Assembly: GCF_019633745.1 (NCBI RefSeq)
Contig: NZ_CP037968.1
Coordinates: forward strand, 826,318 to 890,317
Direction: 5' to 3'
DNA: 64,000 bases
From: Methanofollis formosanus
GTDB taxonomy: Archaea; Halobacteriota; Methanomicrobia; Methanomicrobiales; Methanofollaceae
Each line of letters starts with the position of its first letter. The stretch's first letter is position 1. A model generated the notes under the pieces. That model was not told where the DNA came from and did not search any database. It worked only from the letters and a program-made list of their open reading frames with translations. Below are positions 47,315 to 56,466 of the stretch, one piece after another. Both the position numbers and the translations under genes were made by a program.

Positions 47315-48631
47315 ATGGCAGCATATTCAGAAACCATCGATCTCTATTCAGATGACGGTAAACTGCTGAAAAGCGGTGTTACCCTCGATAAGGTCAGCCC
47401 GTTGGTGAACCCTGCGACCAGCAAGATCATCGACCTGACCAAGCGTACGATCAATGTCAACCTCGCTGGCATTGAGAACACCCTCAAAGCCGGCAAGCTC
47501 GGCGGAGGGAAGATCAGGGGGCGTGAGCTCAACCTCCCGATCATGGAGAACAAGGAAGCCATCGTTGCCAGGATCAAGGAAATGGTCCAGGTCGAGGAGG
47601 GTGACGACACCGAGATCCTCGAGTTCAACAACGGCCAGCTCCTCCTCGTCCAGGTGCCGAGAAAGCGTCTCGACAACGCCGCCACCTACGACGCCGCGAT
47701 CACCGCAGTCTCTGCGGCGACCACCTACGCGATCGTCGAGGAGTTCGACGTCGACATGTTCAACGCGTCCACCGTCAAGGCGGCATGCTGGGGCGGGTAC
47801 CCGCACACCATGGACACGAAGGGCAGCAACGTCACCTCCATCCTCAACATCCCCCAGAACAACGAAGGCCTCGGGTTTGCCCTGAGGAACATCCCGGTCA
47901 ACCACTTCGTGATGATGACCGGCAGGAACTCCCTCCAGGGCGCCGCCCTCGCGGCAACCCTCGAGACCGCCGGTGAGTTCGAGATGGGCCAGGCCATCGG
48001 TGCATTCGAGCGCAACCAGCTTCTCTGCTACGCCTACCAGGGCCTCAACGCCAACAACATGGTCTACGACCTGGTCAAGGCCAACGGCGAGACCGGTACC
48101 GTCGGTACGGTCGTCCAGTCCCTGGTCGAGCGTGCGATCGAGGACAAGGTCATCGCACCGGGCAAGAAGGGCGGGTACTTCCAGTTCTACAACACCAGCG
48201 ACCCGATGCTCTGGAACGCCTACGTCGCAGCCGGTTCCCTTGCCGCATCCGTCGTCAACTGTGGTGCCGGCCGGTTCGCCCAGGCGGTCTCCTCGACCCT
48301 CCTGTACTTCAACGACCTCATCGAGCACGAGACCGGCCTGCCGTCCTGCGACTTCGGTCGTATGATGGGTACCGCCGTCGGTTTCTCCTTCTTCAGCCAC
48401 TCCATCTACGGTGGCGGTGGTCCGGGTATCTTCAACGGGAACCACGTTGTGACCAGGCACGCAAACGGCGTCGCTATCCCGTGCGTCGTTGCCGCCTGTG
48501 CACTCGATGCGGGCACCCAGATGTTCTCGCCTGAAGGCTCCTCCAAGGTCATGGGCGAGACCTACGGCCAGATCGACGTCTTCAACAAGCCGATTGACCA
48601 GATCGCCAAGGGCGTTGATCTTATTGCCTGA
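47315..48631 (+). CDS. mcrB: Methyl-coenzyme M reductase subunit beta
   Basis: A 438-residue subunit of the enzyme that releases methane from methyl-coenzyme M and coenzyme B. The family signature GFSFFSHSIYGGGGPGIFNGNHVVTRH (in pieces, near residues 350-376) includes the active-site Tyr of SIYGGGG. The N-terminal YSDDGKLLKSGV and LAGIENTLKAGKLGGGKIRGRELNLP are also typical. First gene of the operon. The end overlaps the start of mcrD by a few bases. Confidence 0.98.
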   Translation: MAAYSETIDLYSDDGKLLKSGVTLDKVSPLVNPATSKIIDLTKRTINVNLAGIENTLKAGKLGGGKIRGRELNLPIMENKEAIVARIKEMVQVEEGDDTEILEFNNGQLLLVQVPRKRLDNAATYDAAITAVSAATTYAIVEEFDVDMFNASTVKAACWGGYPHTMDTKGSNVTSILNIPQNNEGLGFALRNIPVNHFVMMTGRNSLQGAALAATLETAGEFEMGQAIGAFERNQLLCYAYQGLNANNMVYDLVKANGETGTVGTVVQSLVERAIEDKVIAPGKKGGYFQFYNTSDPMLWNAYVAAGSLAASVVNCGAGRFAQAVSSTLLYFNDLIEHETGLPSCDFGRMMGTAVGFSFFSHSIYGGGGPGIFNGNHVVTRHANGVAIPCVVAACALDAGTQMFSPEGSSKVMGETYGQIDVFNKPIDQIAKGVDLIA

Positions 48632-49163
48632 TTCAGCCTTCCCCCAGTGCAGGATTGTCCCTCTGCGGCTCCTCTCCCCCGAGACGACGGAGCTTCTCCT
48701 CAACCAGGTCGCGGGGGTTCCGGGCGTGCGCCGGGCCGTTATCAACGGCCCCGCCCTCCCGGCCACCGTCCCATACGGCCCGGCACGGGGCACAGAGAAC
48801 CCGAATACCAACAGACGGACGATCCAGGTTCGCGGCACTGAGTTTGAGATGCGGGTCCAGACCGGCATGGTCACCCTCGAAGTCGAAGACGACACCGTAG
48901 TTGAGAAGATACGCACGGCCTGCGACGAGGTCTTTACGGCATTCCCGTACACCCTCCAGACCGGCCGTCAGTTCATGAAAAGCCAGGCATCCCTGGTTGA
49001 CTACGCGAAGTACGGCCCCAACGCCGACGAGTTCATCATCGGACTCACCGACCCGAGGAGAAAGGACAGCCCCGTCATCATCCCGACCGCAACACCCGAC
49101 ACCGATGGGGGAAGACTGTCTGATCAGACGCAGACAGAACATACTTCAAATTATTCCAATTGA
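48624..49163 (+). CDS. mcrD: Methyl-coenzyme M reductase operon protein D
   Basis: A 179-residue McrD, a non-structural protein encoded in mcr operons and implicated in assembly or activation of MCR. It begins PDSAFPQCRIVPLRLLSPETTELLLNQV (in pieces), the family N-terminus. No ATG is available there; the frame offers TTG at 48624 or 48615, both inside the end of mcrB, so translation probably couples to mcrB. The C-terminal tail (DTDGGRLSDQTQTEHTSNYS) is poorly conserved in the family. Confidence 0.9.
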   Translation: MPDSAFPQCRIVPLRLLSPETTELLLNQVAGVPGVRRAVINGPALPATVPYGPARGTENPNTNRRTIQVRGTEFEMRVQTGMVTLEVEDDTVVEKIRTACDEVFTAFPYTLQTGRQFMKSQASLVDYAKYGPNADEFIIGLTDPRRKDSPVIIPTATPDTDGGRLSDQTQTEHTSNYSN

Positions 49164-49172
49164 GGTGACAAA

Positions 49173-49937
49173 ATGGCATACACACCACAGTATGGTCCGG
49201 GAACTTCGATTGTGGCCCAGAACCGGCGCAACCAGATGAACCCCGAATACGACCTCCAGAAACTCCGTTCAGTTACTGATGAGGACGTCGTCCTTGTCCT
49301 TGGCCACCGCGCTCCCGGTGCGGCATACCCGACCGCCCACCCGCCCCTGGCCGAGCAGCAGGAACCCGCAGACCCGATGCGCAAGCTCGTCAAGCCGACC
49401 GAGGGTGCCAAGGCCGGCGACCGTGTCAGGTACGTCCAGTTTGCAGACTCCATGTTCAACGCGCCCTCGCAGCCGTACCAGAGGACCTACGCCGAGATGT
49501 ACCGCTTCCGTGCTATCGACCCCGGTACGCTCTCCGGCCGTCAGATCGTCGAGTGCCGCGAGCGTGACCTCGACCAGTACGCGAAGTTCCTTATCGAGAC
49601 CGAGATGTTCGACCCGGCCACCGTGGGCCTCCGCGGTGCGACGGTGCACGGCCACTCCCTCCGTCTTGCAGAGGACGGCATGATGTTCGACGCTCTCCAG
49701 CGCTGTGTCCTCGGCGACGACGGTATCGTCAAGTACGTCAAGGACCAGGTCGGCGTCCCCCTCGACCGCCCGGTCGAAGTCGGTAAGCCGATGGACGAGG
49801 CCTGGCTCAAGGAGCACACCACCATGTTCCACTCCCTTGTCGGGACCGGGTTCCGCGAGGACGAGGAATACATCGAATACATCCAGCGCATCCACACGCT
49901 GAGGACCAAGTACGGCTTCATGCCCAAAGAGGAGTGA
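49173..49937 (+). CDS. mcrG: Methyl-coenzyme M reductase subunit gamma
   Basis: A 254-residue gamma subunit. It begins [20 protein letters not shown] and contains [14 protein letters not shown] (near 37-50), VQFADSMFN, and [23 protein letters not shown] (in pieces, near 148-170), all characteristic. A GAGGTGA ribosome-binding site covers the end of mcrD. It follows mcrD by nine bases, leaving no room for mcrC, which sits between them in many methanogens. Confidence 0.98.
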   Translation: MAYTPQYGPGTSIVAQNRRNQMNPEYDLQKLRSVTDEDVVLVLGHRAPGAAYPTAHPPLAEQQEPADPMRKLVKPTEGAKAGDRVRYVQFADSMFNAPSQPYQRTYAEMYRFRAIDPGTLSGRQIVECRERDLDQYAKFLIETEMFDPATVGLRGATVHGHSLRLAEDGMMFDALQRCVLGDDGIVKYVKDQVGVPLDRPVEVGKPMDEAWLKEHTTMFHSLVGTGFREDEEYIEYIQRIHTLRTKYGFMPKEE

Positions 49938-49942
49938 TTGCA

Positions 49943-51649
49943 ATGGCAAAGATCGAGAGAGCACAGAAGCTTTTCCTCAAATCACTGAAAGAGAAGTTCC
50001 AGGGACAGGACGTCCAGTCTGAGAAGACCGAGTTCTACAAGTTCGACGGTGTTCGCCAGTCCCCGAGAAAGCGCGAGTTCATGGAAGCCACCAAGGCAAT
50101 CGAAGCCAAGCGTGGTATCTCCATGTACGACCCCGAGCGCTGCCACCTTGGCGGTATCCCGATGGGTCAGCGCCAGCTGATGACCTACGAGGTCTCCGGC
50201 ACCGGCACTTTCGTCGAGGGCGACGACCTGCACTTCGTCAACAACTCTGCCATGCAGCAGTTCTGGGACGACATCCGCAGGACCGTTATCGTCGGTATGG
50301 ACATGGCCCACGCCACCCTCCAGAAGAGGCTGGGCAAGGAGGTCACCCCTGAGACGATCAACGAGTACCTCCACACCCTCAACCACGCCATGCCGGGCGC
50401 AGCCGTGGTTCAGGAGCACATGGTCGAGACCCACCCGGGCCTTGTCGACGACTGCTACGTCAAGGTCTTCACCGGTGACGACGAACTCGCCGACGACATC
50501 GAGCCCCAGTTCCTCATCAACATCGAGAAGCTCTTCCCGGCCGATCAGGCCGAGGATCTGAAGGCCGAAGTCGGCAAGTCGATGTACCAGGCAATCCACA
50601 TCCCGACCATCGTCTCCAGGACGTGCGACGGCGGTACCACCTCCAGGTGGTCTGCGATGCAGATCGGTATGTCCTTCATCGCCGCGTACCGCATGTGCGC
50701 CGGTGAGGCAGCCGTCGCTGACCTGTCCTTCGCCGCAAAGCACGCCGGTGTCGTTCAGATGGCATCCATCCTGCCGGCCCGCCGTGCCCGTGGTCCGAAC
50801 GAGCCGGGCGGTATCAAGTTCGGTCTCTTCTCCGATATCGTCCAGGCGAACCGGAAGTACCCCAACGACCCCGCCAAGGCATCCCTCGAGGTTGTCGGCG
50901 CAGGTACCATGCTCTTCGACCAGATCTGGCTTGGTTCCTACATGTCCGGCGGTGTCGGGTTCACCCAGTACGCCACCGCGGCGTACACCGACAACATCCT
51001 CGACGAGTTCACCTACTACGGTATGGACTACGTCAAGGACAAGTACGGCTTCGACTACACCCAGCCAGGCCAGAACATGCTCACCCCGACCCAGGACATT
51101 GTCAACGACCTCGCCACCGAGGTTTCGCTCAATGCCATGGAGCAGTATGAGCAGTTCCCGACCATGATGGAGGACCACTTCGGCGGTTCCCAGCGTGCCG
51201 GTGTCATGGCCGCAGCCTGTGGTCTGACCTGTTCGATCAGTACCGGAAACTCCAACGCCGGTCTCAACGGCTGGTACCTCTCCATGCTCCTGCACAAGGA
51301 CGCCTGGTCGAGGCTCGGGTTCTTCGGCTACGACCTGCAGGACCAGTGTGGTTCCGCCAACTCGCTCTCCATCGAGCCCGACCGCGGTCTGATGGGCGAA
51401 CTCCGTGGCCCGAACTACCCGAACTACGCCATGAACGTCGGTCACCAGGGCGAGTACGCCGCTATCGTCGGCGGTGCCCACTACGGCCGCGGCGACGCGT
51501 TCTGCTACGCTCCGCTGGTCAAGATCACCTTCGCCGACCCGTCCCTCAAGTTCGACTTCGCCGAGCCGAGGAAGGAGTTCGCAAAGGGTGCAATCCGCGA
51601 GTTCGAGCCTGCAGGCGAGCGCTCGCTCATCATCTCAGCCAGGAACTGA
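49943..51649 (+). CDS. mcrA: Methyl-coenzyme M reductase subunit alpha
   Basis: A 568-residue catalytic subunit. Recognisable sites include the AAKHAGVV and [13 protein letters not shown] segments (modified His and Arg in other MCRs), [14 protein letters not shown] (active-site Tyr), [10 protein letters not shown] (modified Gln) and [16 protein letters not shown] (active-site Tyr and the thioglycine glycine), followed by [19 protein letters not shown] (in part). All positions for post-translational modification are conserved at sequence level. The ATG at 49943 follows GGAGTGA at the end of mcrG. A T-tract terminator follows the stop. Confidence 0.98.
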   Translation: MAKIERAQKLFLKSLKEKFQGQDVQSEKTEFYKFDGVRQSPRKREFMEATKAIEAKRGISMYDPERCHLGGIPMGQRQLMTYEVSGTGTFVEGDDLHFVNNSAMQQFWDDIRRTVIVGMDMAHATLQKRLGKEVTPETINEYLHTLNHAMPGAAVVQEHMVETHPGLVDDCYVKVFTGDDELADDIEPQFLINIEKLFPADQAEDLKAEVGKSMYQAIHIPTIVSRTCDGGTTSRWSAMQIGMSFIAAYRMCAGEAAVADLSFAAKHAGVVQMASILPARRARGPNEPGGIKFGLFSDIVQANRKYPNDPAKASLEVVGAGTMLFDQIWLGSYMSGGVGFTQYATAAYTDNILDEFTYYGMDYVKDKYGFDYTQPGQNMLTPTQDIVNDLATEVSLNAMEQYEQFPTMMEDHFGGSQRAGVMAAACGLTCSISTGNSNAGLNGWYLSMLLHKDAWSRLGFFGYDLQDQCGSANSLSIEPDRGLMGELRGPNYPNYAMNVGHQGEYAAIVGGAHYGRGDAFCYAPLVKITFADPSLKFDFAEPRKEFAKGAIREFEPAGERSLIISARN

Positions 51650-51660
51650 GATTCCACGAC

Positions 51661-51671
51661 TTCTTTTTTTT
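51661..51671 (+). terminator. T-tract terminator after mcrA
   Basis: TTCTTTTTTTTC begins about 12 bases past the mcrA stop, a typical archaeal T-rich terminator for the operon. Confidence 0.55.
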
Positions 51672-51789
51672 CTGCACGTTCCCTCAAACGTTTGAAAGAG
51701 ATGTCGTGATCTTCGAGCCACTTCTCCAGATCCCCAGCGTGTATGCGCCACATCGCGCCGCGATCCGGGCTGTGACTTGTCCATAGACA

Positions 51790-51842
51790 ATTTAAATAAC
51801 CCTGGGGGCGCGCCCGTGCGCCCCTTCACCTTAGAGAGGTGA
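51790..51842 (+). ncRNA. Candidate small structured RNA
   Basis: A TATA-like ATTTAAATAA (51790-51799) is followed by two perfect hairpins: GGGGCGC/GCGCCCC (51805-51811, 51818-51824, loop of six) and TCACCT/AGGTGA (51826-51831, 51837-51842, loop of five). No open frame of note covers them. It could be a small RNA, or the second hairpin could be an operator. The call rests on structure only. Confidence 0.3.
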
Positions 51843-51896
51843 TGCGGGCGTTTCTGATCTTTTCTTCAGCGGGTTTTGAGAATGGGTGATGAAACC

Positions 51897-52125
51897 AGGT
51901 TTGTAGGACCGGGCATGAACCCCTGGTTCAAAAATACGGGATGAACATTTCTCGTCGCCTGATCGCTCTATTTCAAGACAGGAGAACTGGCGGAAACTTT
52001 GTTCCATCGCCGCCCCCACCCATCTTCGGTCCGTGGGGGGGTCCGGGGGTGAAACCCCCGGCGCGAGATGGCGGGGAAGATTCTGTGATTGGGGGCGGCC
52101 GGTCTGATCGATGTGCCTTCCCACA
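51897..52125 (+). repeat. B-type MITE-like element
   Basis: It begins GGTTTGTAGGACCGGGCATGAACC and continues with TACGGGATGAACATTTCTCG and a B core (GCCGCCCCCACCCATCTTCG near 52009 to GGGGGCGGCC near 52101) carrying a GGTCCGGGGGTGAAACCCCCGG hairpin (in part) and GGCGCGAGATGG. The right terminal repeat is not seen. The following 300 bases to the next gene show nothing clear. Confidence 0.72.
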
Positions 52126-52424
52126 CGCTCGCGTCGGAGAGGCGACTTCTCCAGAATCCGTCCGTGATAGCAATTGAGGCAGGAAGGCCACGCGGAAGAT
52201 ACTGGCGACGAGATCGCTCAAGACGATTCCCCCCGGTCGACGAAGCAGCAGAAGAGAGGGAACCCTATTTCCCTGCCCCCGCCGACACACATCGTGCGGT
52301 GAGAATATGGCATCAGGTTATTCCTCTCTACTCTGGCACCGAACCGCCCGCCAGGGCCAATCTATCCGTTGTCTGGCATTCATCAGATCTTTGTTCCGCA
52401 CGCGTTCCCTGACCGGGAGGATCG

Positions 52425-53036
52425 ATGCCTCCGCATAACCCCCACGGCATCCTCGGCGTCGGCGGCAGTCCGCGCCGCGGGGGGAACACCGACATCCTGC
52501 TCGACCGGATCCTCGAGGGCGCGGCGGCGGGAGGTGCGGAGGTGGAGGGCGTGCATCTCCGCGACTACACCCTCGAGGCCTGCACCGGATGCGAACGCTG
52601 CCGGAGGGACCTGACCTGCACCAGGTTCCTGGACGGCATGCACCTGCTCTATCCGAAACTGGAGGGGGCGGGGGGCCTGGTGATCGGGTCGCCGACCTAC
52701 AACTACAATGTAACCAGCATGACCAAATCGTTCATCGACCGTCTGTATCCCTACTATATCTTCACAAAAGAGCGGCCCGGAGTATATTCAAGCCGGCTCG
52801 CCGGAGAAGGGCGCCGGGCGCTGGTCTTTTCAGTCAGCGAGCAGGCGGAGATCGGAGAGCAGGGGTTCACCCTGGAGGCGCTCTCGATGCCGCTCGAGGC
52901 CCTGGGGTACCAGGTGGTCGAACGGTTCCCGGTCACCGGGATCTTCGAGCGGGGCGCGGTGAAAGGGCATGACGAGATCATGGACGCGGCGTATGAACTC
53001 GGACGGCGGTTCGGCCGCGGGATGGCGGCGCGATAG
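52425..53036 (+). CDS. Flavodoxin-fold NADPH-dependent FMN reductase family protein
   Basis: A 203-residue flavoprotein: ILGVGGSPRRGGNTDILLD (residues 9-27) is the FMN phosphate loop, CTGCERCRRDLTC (near 53-65) a cysteine cluster like that of iron-sulfur flavoproteins, and GSPTYNYNVTSMTKSFIDRL (near 88-107) the flavin-lining segment. It resembles the gene on the other flank of mcr but is not a close copy. A ferredoxin and a radical SAM gene follow on the same strand after a repeat element, suggesting a redox role. Confidence 0.85.
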   Translation: MPPHNPHGILGVGGSPRRGGNTDILLDRILEGAAAGGAEVEGVHLRDYTLEACTGCERCRRDLTCTRFLDGMHLLYPKLEGAGGLVIGSPTYNYNVTSMTKSFIDRLYPYYIFTKERPGVYSSRLAGEGRRALVFSVSEQAEIGEQGFTLEALSMPLEALGYQVVERFPVTGIFERGAVKGHDEIMDAAYELGRRFGRGMAAR

Positions 53037-53215
53037 ACTTTGTAGAGTTGAGCATGAACCCTGGGTTCAAGCATATGGGATGAAAATTTCTCACCGCTTG
53101 ATCGCTCTTTTTCAATCGCCGCCCCCACCTATCCTCGTCGTGGAGGGTTCGGGGGTCTCCCCCGGCGCGAGACGGCGGTGAAGATGCTGCGATGGGGGAC
53201 GTTCCTCTGATCTTG
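53037..53215 (+). repeat. B-type MITE-like element, truncated
   Basis: It starts CTTTGTAGAGTTGAGCATGAACC right after the flavoprotein stop, then TCAAGCATATGGGATGAAAA and a B core (GCCGCCCCCACCTATCCTCG near 53118) with a CGGGGGTCTCCCCCGG hairpin, GGCGCGAGACGGCGG and GATGGGGGACG. The tail is degraded before the ferredoxin gene. Confidence 0.7.
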
Positions 53216-53325
53216 CGCTGCACTTTATCCTCACACCGATCGATCTCATCCTTCCTCCATCCCGGAGACCCGGTCTATGGCGCGGTGCGATAGGTCTATA
53301 TGAGAGAGCGACAACTCGCCTCCCC

Positions 53326-53547
53326 ATGGTGCTGGTCACGATCGAGAGGGAGGAGTGCACGAGTTGTGCGCTCTGCTGGGAGACCTGCCCGGAGATCTTC
53401 GAGGAGAGTCCTGACGGACGCGTGCAGATCAGGGAGGAGTATCAGACCGACGGCCCGGAGGCAGGAGAGGTTCCGGACGAGATGGAGGACTGTGCAACGG
53501 ACGCCGCCGACGGCTGCCCGGTGGAGATCATTCAGGTCGGGGAGTGA
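53326..53547 (+). CDS. Small ferredoxin ([4Fe-4S])
   Basis: A 73-residue acidic ferredoxin. CTSCALCWETCPE (residues 11-23) supplies the CxxCxxCxxxCP motif, and CATDAADGCPVEII near the C-terminus supplies the remaining ligand. It resembles single-cluster ferredoxins with a partly degenerate second site. It lies 37 bases before a radical SAM gene that has its own ribosome-binding site, and probably serves as electron donor to it or to the neighbouring flavoprotein; that link is inference. Confidence 0.88.
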   Translation: MVLVTIEREECTSCALCWETCPEIFEESPDGRVQIREEYQTDGPEAGEVPDEMEDCATDAADGCPVEIIQVGE

Positions 53548-53584
53548 AAAGAAGAAGAGACCGCCTGCAGGGACGGAGGAGAAG

Positions 53585-54625
53585 ATGATCCCCTGCCGGC
53601 AGTGCGGGGTACGACCGGCGGCGGAGGTTATCGGGCTCTGTGCCGAGTGCCTCCGGGCGCTTCCCGTCGGAGAGGTGCCTGACGTCCACTCGCCGGTGAG
53701 GAAAAAGTTCGGCCTTCCGGCGAGGCCGCCGAAGAGCCGCGGCGGGGTGCCCTGCACCCTCTGTGCCAACGAGTGCCTGATGGGCCCCGGTGAAACAGGG
53801 TTCTGCGGGCTGCGGTGGAACGAGGGGGGGCGACTGATCACGGCGGCGCCGAAAGGGGCTGCCCTTGCGGCGACGTACTACGACCCGCTCCCCACCAACT
53901 GTTGTGCGGCCTGGTTCTGCCAGGGGTCGGGAGAGAGGGGTTCCAACCTCGCGGTCTTCTTTTATGGCTGCAACTTCGACTGTCTCTTCTGCCAGAACGC
54001 CTCGCACAAACGGGTCTGCGAGGCGCCGACGGTCCGGGAGGAGGATATGGTCGAGCAGGCGTGTGCAGCGCATGTCAGGTGCGTCTGTTTCTTCGGCGGG
54101 TCGCCTGAACCTCAACTGCCCTTCGCCCTCCGCGTGGCCGGTCGGGTGGTTGAGGAGAGCGAGAACTCCCGCCATATCTGCTGGGAGTGGAATGGCTGCG
54201 GCCACCCCGCGCTGGTGCGGCGGGCGGCCCGGCTCTCCGCCGCCAGCGGGGGGACGGTGAAGTTCGACCTCAAGGCGTACCACCCGAACATCGGTTACGC
54301 CCTCAGCGGTGTCGGGAACAGGCGGGCGTACGAGAACTTCGCAATGGTTGCGAGGGAGGTGCCCGAGAAGGAGGTGCTGACCGCGACGACGCTCCTGGTT
54401 CCCTCCTATGTCGACGAGAAGGAGGTGACGGCAATCGCCCGCTTCATCGCGGCGATCGACCCGGAGATCCCGTACTCCCTCCTGGTCTTCCATCCCGACT
54501 TCGCCATGGCAGACCTCCCGATTACTCCTCGTTCGCAGGTGGCGGCGTGCGAGCGAGCGGCGAAGCGGTATCTCTCACGGGTGGAGGTGGGGAACAGGCA
54601 TCTGCTGATGTACGCAGGAGATTGA
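53585..54625 (+). CDS. Radical SAM protein with N-terminal cysteine ribbons
   Basis: A 346-residue radical SAM enzyme, PflA-like. The cluster motif CNFDCLFC is near residues 130-137. Before it come two cysteine pairs, CRQCGVRPAAEVIGLCAEC at 4-22 and CTLCANECLMGPGETGFCG near 58-75 (each quoted in part), and NCCAAWFCQG near 104. SAM-binding segments CFFGGSPEPQ (near 168) and KFDLKAYHPNIG (near 226) follow. GGAGGAG precedes the ATG at 53585. Substrate unknown; it is distinct from the AmrS-like gene on the other side of mcr. Confidence 0.85.
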   Translation: MIPCRQCGVRPAAEVIGLCAECLRALPVGEVPDVHSPVRKKFGLPARPPKSRGGVPCTLCANECLMGPGETGFCGLRWNEGGRLITAAPKGAALAATYYDPLPTNCCAAWFCQGSGERGSNLAVFFYGCNFDCLFCQNASHKRVCEAPTVREEDMVEQACAAHVRCVCFFGGSPEPQLPFALRVAGRVVEESENSRHICWEWNGCGHPALVRRAARLSAASGGTVKFDLKAYHPNIGYALSGVGNRRAYENFAMVAREVPEKEVLTATTLLVPSYVDEKEVTAIARFIAAIDPEIPYSLLVFHPDFAMADLPITPRSQVAACERAAKRYLSRVEVGNRHLLMYAGD

Positions 54626-54777
54626 TCCTGAGAATCAACAGGGCCGAGATCTCGCCTATTCTGAAATCTGGAATTTCAAAATCGGCCCCTTTCCCTTTTT
54701 TCAGATCAGATTGCTGAATCCAGGATCCAAAAGTAGATATAAACAAATTTATTTTTCCGAAAAGGGCATGGTACTCT
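54626..54777 (+). promoter_or_regulatory. Terminator and MFS promoter region
   Basis: A CCCTTTTTTCAG tract follows the radical SAM stop. A TATA-like AGATATAAAC at about 54734-54743 lies 35 bases before the GTG start of the exporter gene. Confidence 0.45.
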
Positions 54778-56274
54778 GTGAAACCGAGTCAGCCTCCGGC
54801 ACAGGGACACCACACCCTCCTCATCATCTCTGCCATCGCCATCGCGGCCTTCATGTCCGCGCTCGACGGCAGCATCGTGAACATCGCCCTCCCGACGATC
54901 TCGGAAGCGTTCGACATCTCAACAGGCCTCGTCTCCTGGGTCTCGACGGCCTATCTGCTGGTGGTGACGAGCAGCCTGCTGATCTGCGGGAAGATCGCCG
55001 ATATCAGGGGCCTCAAGAAGATCTTCCTCGTCGGGTTCGTCGTCTTCACCCTGGGATCGTTTCTCTGCGGCTTCCTGCCGGTCGCCCTCAACTCCTTCGG
55101 GGCCCTCATCGGCGCGAGGGTCGTCCAGGCGATCGGGGGAGCGATGCTCGCCGCCATCGCCCCGGCCATGGTCAGTACCTTCATCCCCATCGAAGAGCGG
55201 GGGCGGAGCATGGGCCTGGTGGTCACCTTCGCCTCCCTCGGCGCGGCAGCCGGGCCGTTCCTCGGCGGGCTCCTGACCGAGTTCCTCAGCTGGCACTGGA
55301 TCTTCTTCATCAATGTCCCGGTCGGGATCGGCGCCGTCATCCTGGGCGCGCGGGTCCTCCCCCACCACCAGCCCGACGCCGGGCGGACGGCTGGGTTCGA
55401 CGCACCCGGTGCGGCCCTTCTCTTCGCCGGGATGATGACCGGCGTCTTCGCCCTCAACATGGGGACCGCGATGGGTTTCACCTCGCCGCTGATCCTGCTG
55501 GCCGCAGGCGCCGCCCTGGTCTGTGCCGCCCTCTTCGTATTCCATGAGCGGCGCGTCGAAGACCCGCTTCTCGACCTCCGCCTCTTCAGGGACCGCACCT
55601 TCCTCTATGCAAACCTGGCGGTCACCCTGATCATGATCGCCTTTGCCGGGTCCGCCTTCCTCCTCCCCTTCTTCCTCGAATATGTCAAAGGGATGCCGAC
55701 CTTCTCGGCCGGGATGGTGATGACCGCCTTCTCCTTTGCGATGATGATCGGCGGCCCGGTGGCCGGGGCGCTCTTCAACCGCGTCGGCGGTCGGCGGCTC
55801 ACGCTGGTCGGGGCGGTCCTGGCGGCCCTCGCGTTCGTCGTCCTCGCCGGCCTGCAGCCCGAGACCTCCGTCATCGTGGTCGCCGGGGCGCTCGGCCTCC
55901 TGGGCTTTGCGATCGGCCTCTATGTCGCCCCCAACAACACCATGGTGATGAACAAGGTCGGGGCTGAGAAGCGGGGGATGGTCTCCAGTCTCCTCAACAC
56001 CGAACGCTACGGCGGGCAGTCGCTGGGGATCGTCCTCTTCGAACTGGTCCTCATCCAGGGCGTCCTCTCGATCGTCTCGCATGCAGGCGTGACCTCCTCG
56101 TCGCTCGCTTCCGTCACCATCGACCAGAAACTCGCGGTCCTCACGGCCGGGTTCGATATGGCCTTCTGGGTCGGGGCGGCGCTCGCGGTGCTGGCGCTCG
56201 GGTTCTCGTTCCTGGTGAAGGAAGAGGAAGTGCCGGCCGAGATGGGAGAAGAGGTTCCTGCGGCGGTGGGATGA
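54778..56274 (+). CDS. MFS exporter, DHA2 (EmrB/QacA) type
   Basis: A 498-residue drug:H+ antiporter-like protein with about 14 membrane helices. Motif D1 MSALDGSIVNIALPTI (near residues 25-40), motif A GKIADIRGLKKIF (near 71-83) and motif C GAAAGPFLGGLLTEFLSWHWIFFINVPVG (in pieces, near 157-186) mark the DHA2 family. A C-terminal acidic tail (KEEEVPAEMGEEVP) is cytoplasmic. The GTG start is preferred because homology covers the first helix. Exported compound unknown. Confidence 0.9.
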   Translation: MKPSQPPAQGHHTLLIISAIAIAAFMSALDGSIVNIALPTISEAFDISTGLVSWVSTAYLLVVTSSLLICGKIADIRGLKKIFLVGFVVFTLGSFLCGFLPVALNSFGALIGARVVQAIGGAMLAAIAPAMVSTFIPIEERGRSMGLVVTFASLGAAAGPFLGGLLTEFLSWHWIFFINVPVGIGAVILGARVLPHHQPDAGRTAGFDAPGAALLFAGMMTGVFALNMGTAMGFTSPLILLAAGAALVCAALFVFHERRVEDPLLDLRLFRDRTFLYANLAVTLIMIAFAGSAFLLPFFLEYVKGMPTFSAGMVMTAFSFAMMIGGPVAGALFNRVGGRRLTLVGAVLAALAFVVLAGLQPETSVIVVAGALGLLGFAIGLYVAPNNTMVMNKVGAEKRGMVSSLLNTERYGGQSLGIVLFELVLIQGVLSIVSHAGVTSSSLASVTIDQKLAVLTAGFDMAFWVGAALAVLALGFSFLVKEEEVPAEMGEEVPAAVG

Positions 56275-56305
56275 CCACTGCGGGTTTTCCCCGGCCTCTT
56301 TTTTC

Positions 56306-56369
56306 GGCTTTGTAGAATTCAGCATGAACCCCGGGCTCAAGCATACGGGATGAAAAATTCTACAGAGCC
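56306..56369 (+). repeat. Minimal B-type element (64 bp)
   Basis: GGCTTTGTAGAATT (56306-56319) and AATTCTACAGAGCC (56356-56369) are inverted repeats with one mismatch, enclosing only the CAGCATGAACCCCGGGCTCAA and GCATACGGGATGAA module. It lacks the core and the right module and shows the ends and minimal unit of the family. It lies just after the MFS gene. Confidence 0.8.
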
Positions 56370-56466
56370 GTTTTTTGTATATTGTCAGCACATCCTCCGG
56401 CCACCGTGCCGGGGCTAAAAAAGCCGCCTGTTAAGAATTATATTGCGGAGACTACCTGTCATCCAT

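Noticed and set aside
54919-56391. 490-codon minus-strand frame rich in Glu/Asp/Arg
   Set aside because: Antisense to the MFS exporter, whose motifs are unambiguous; composition is that of an antisense frame of a membrane protein.
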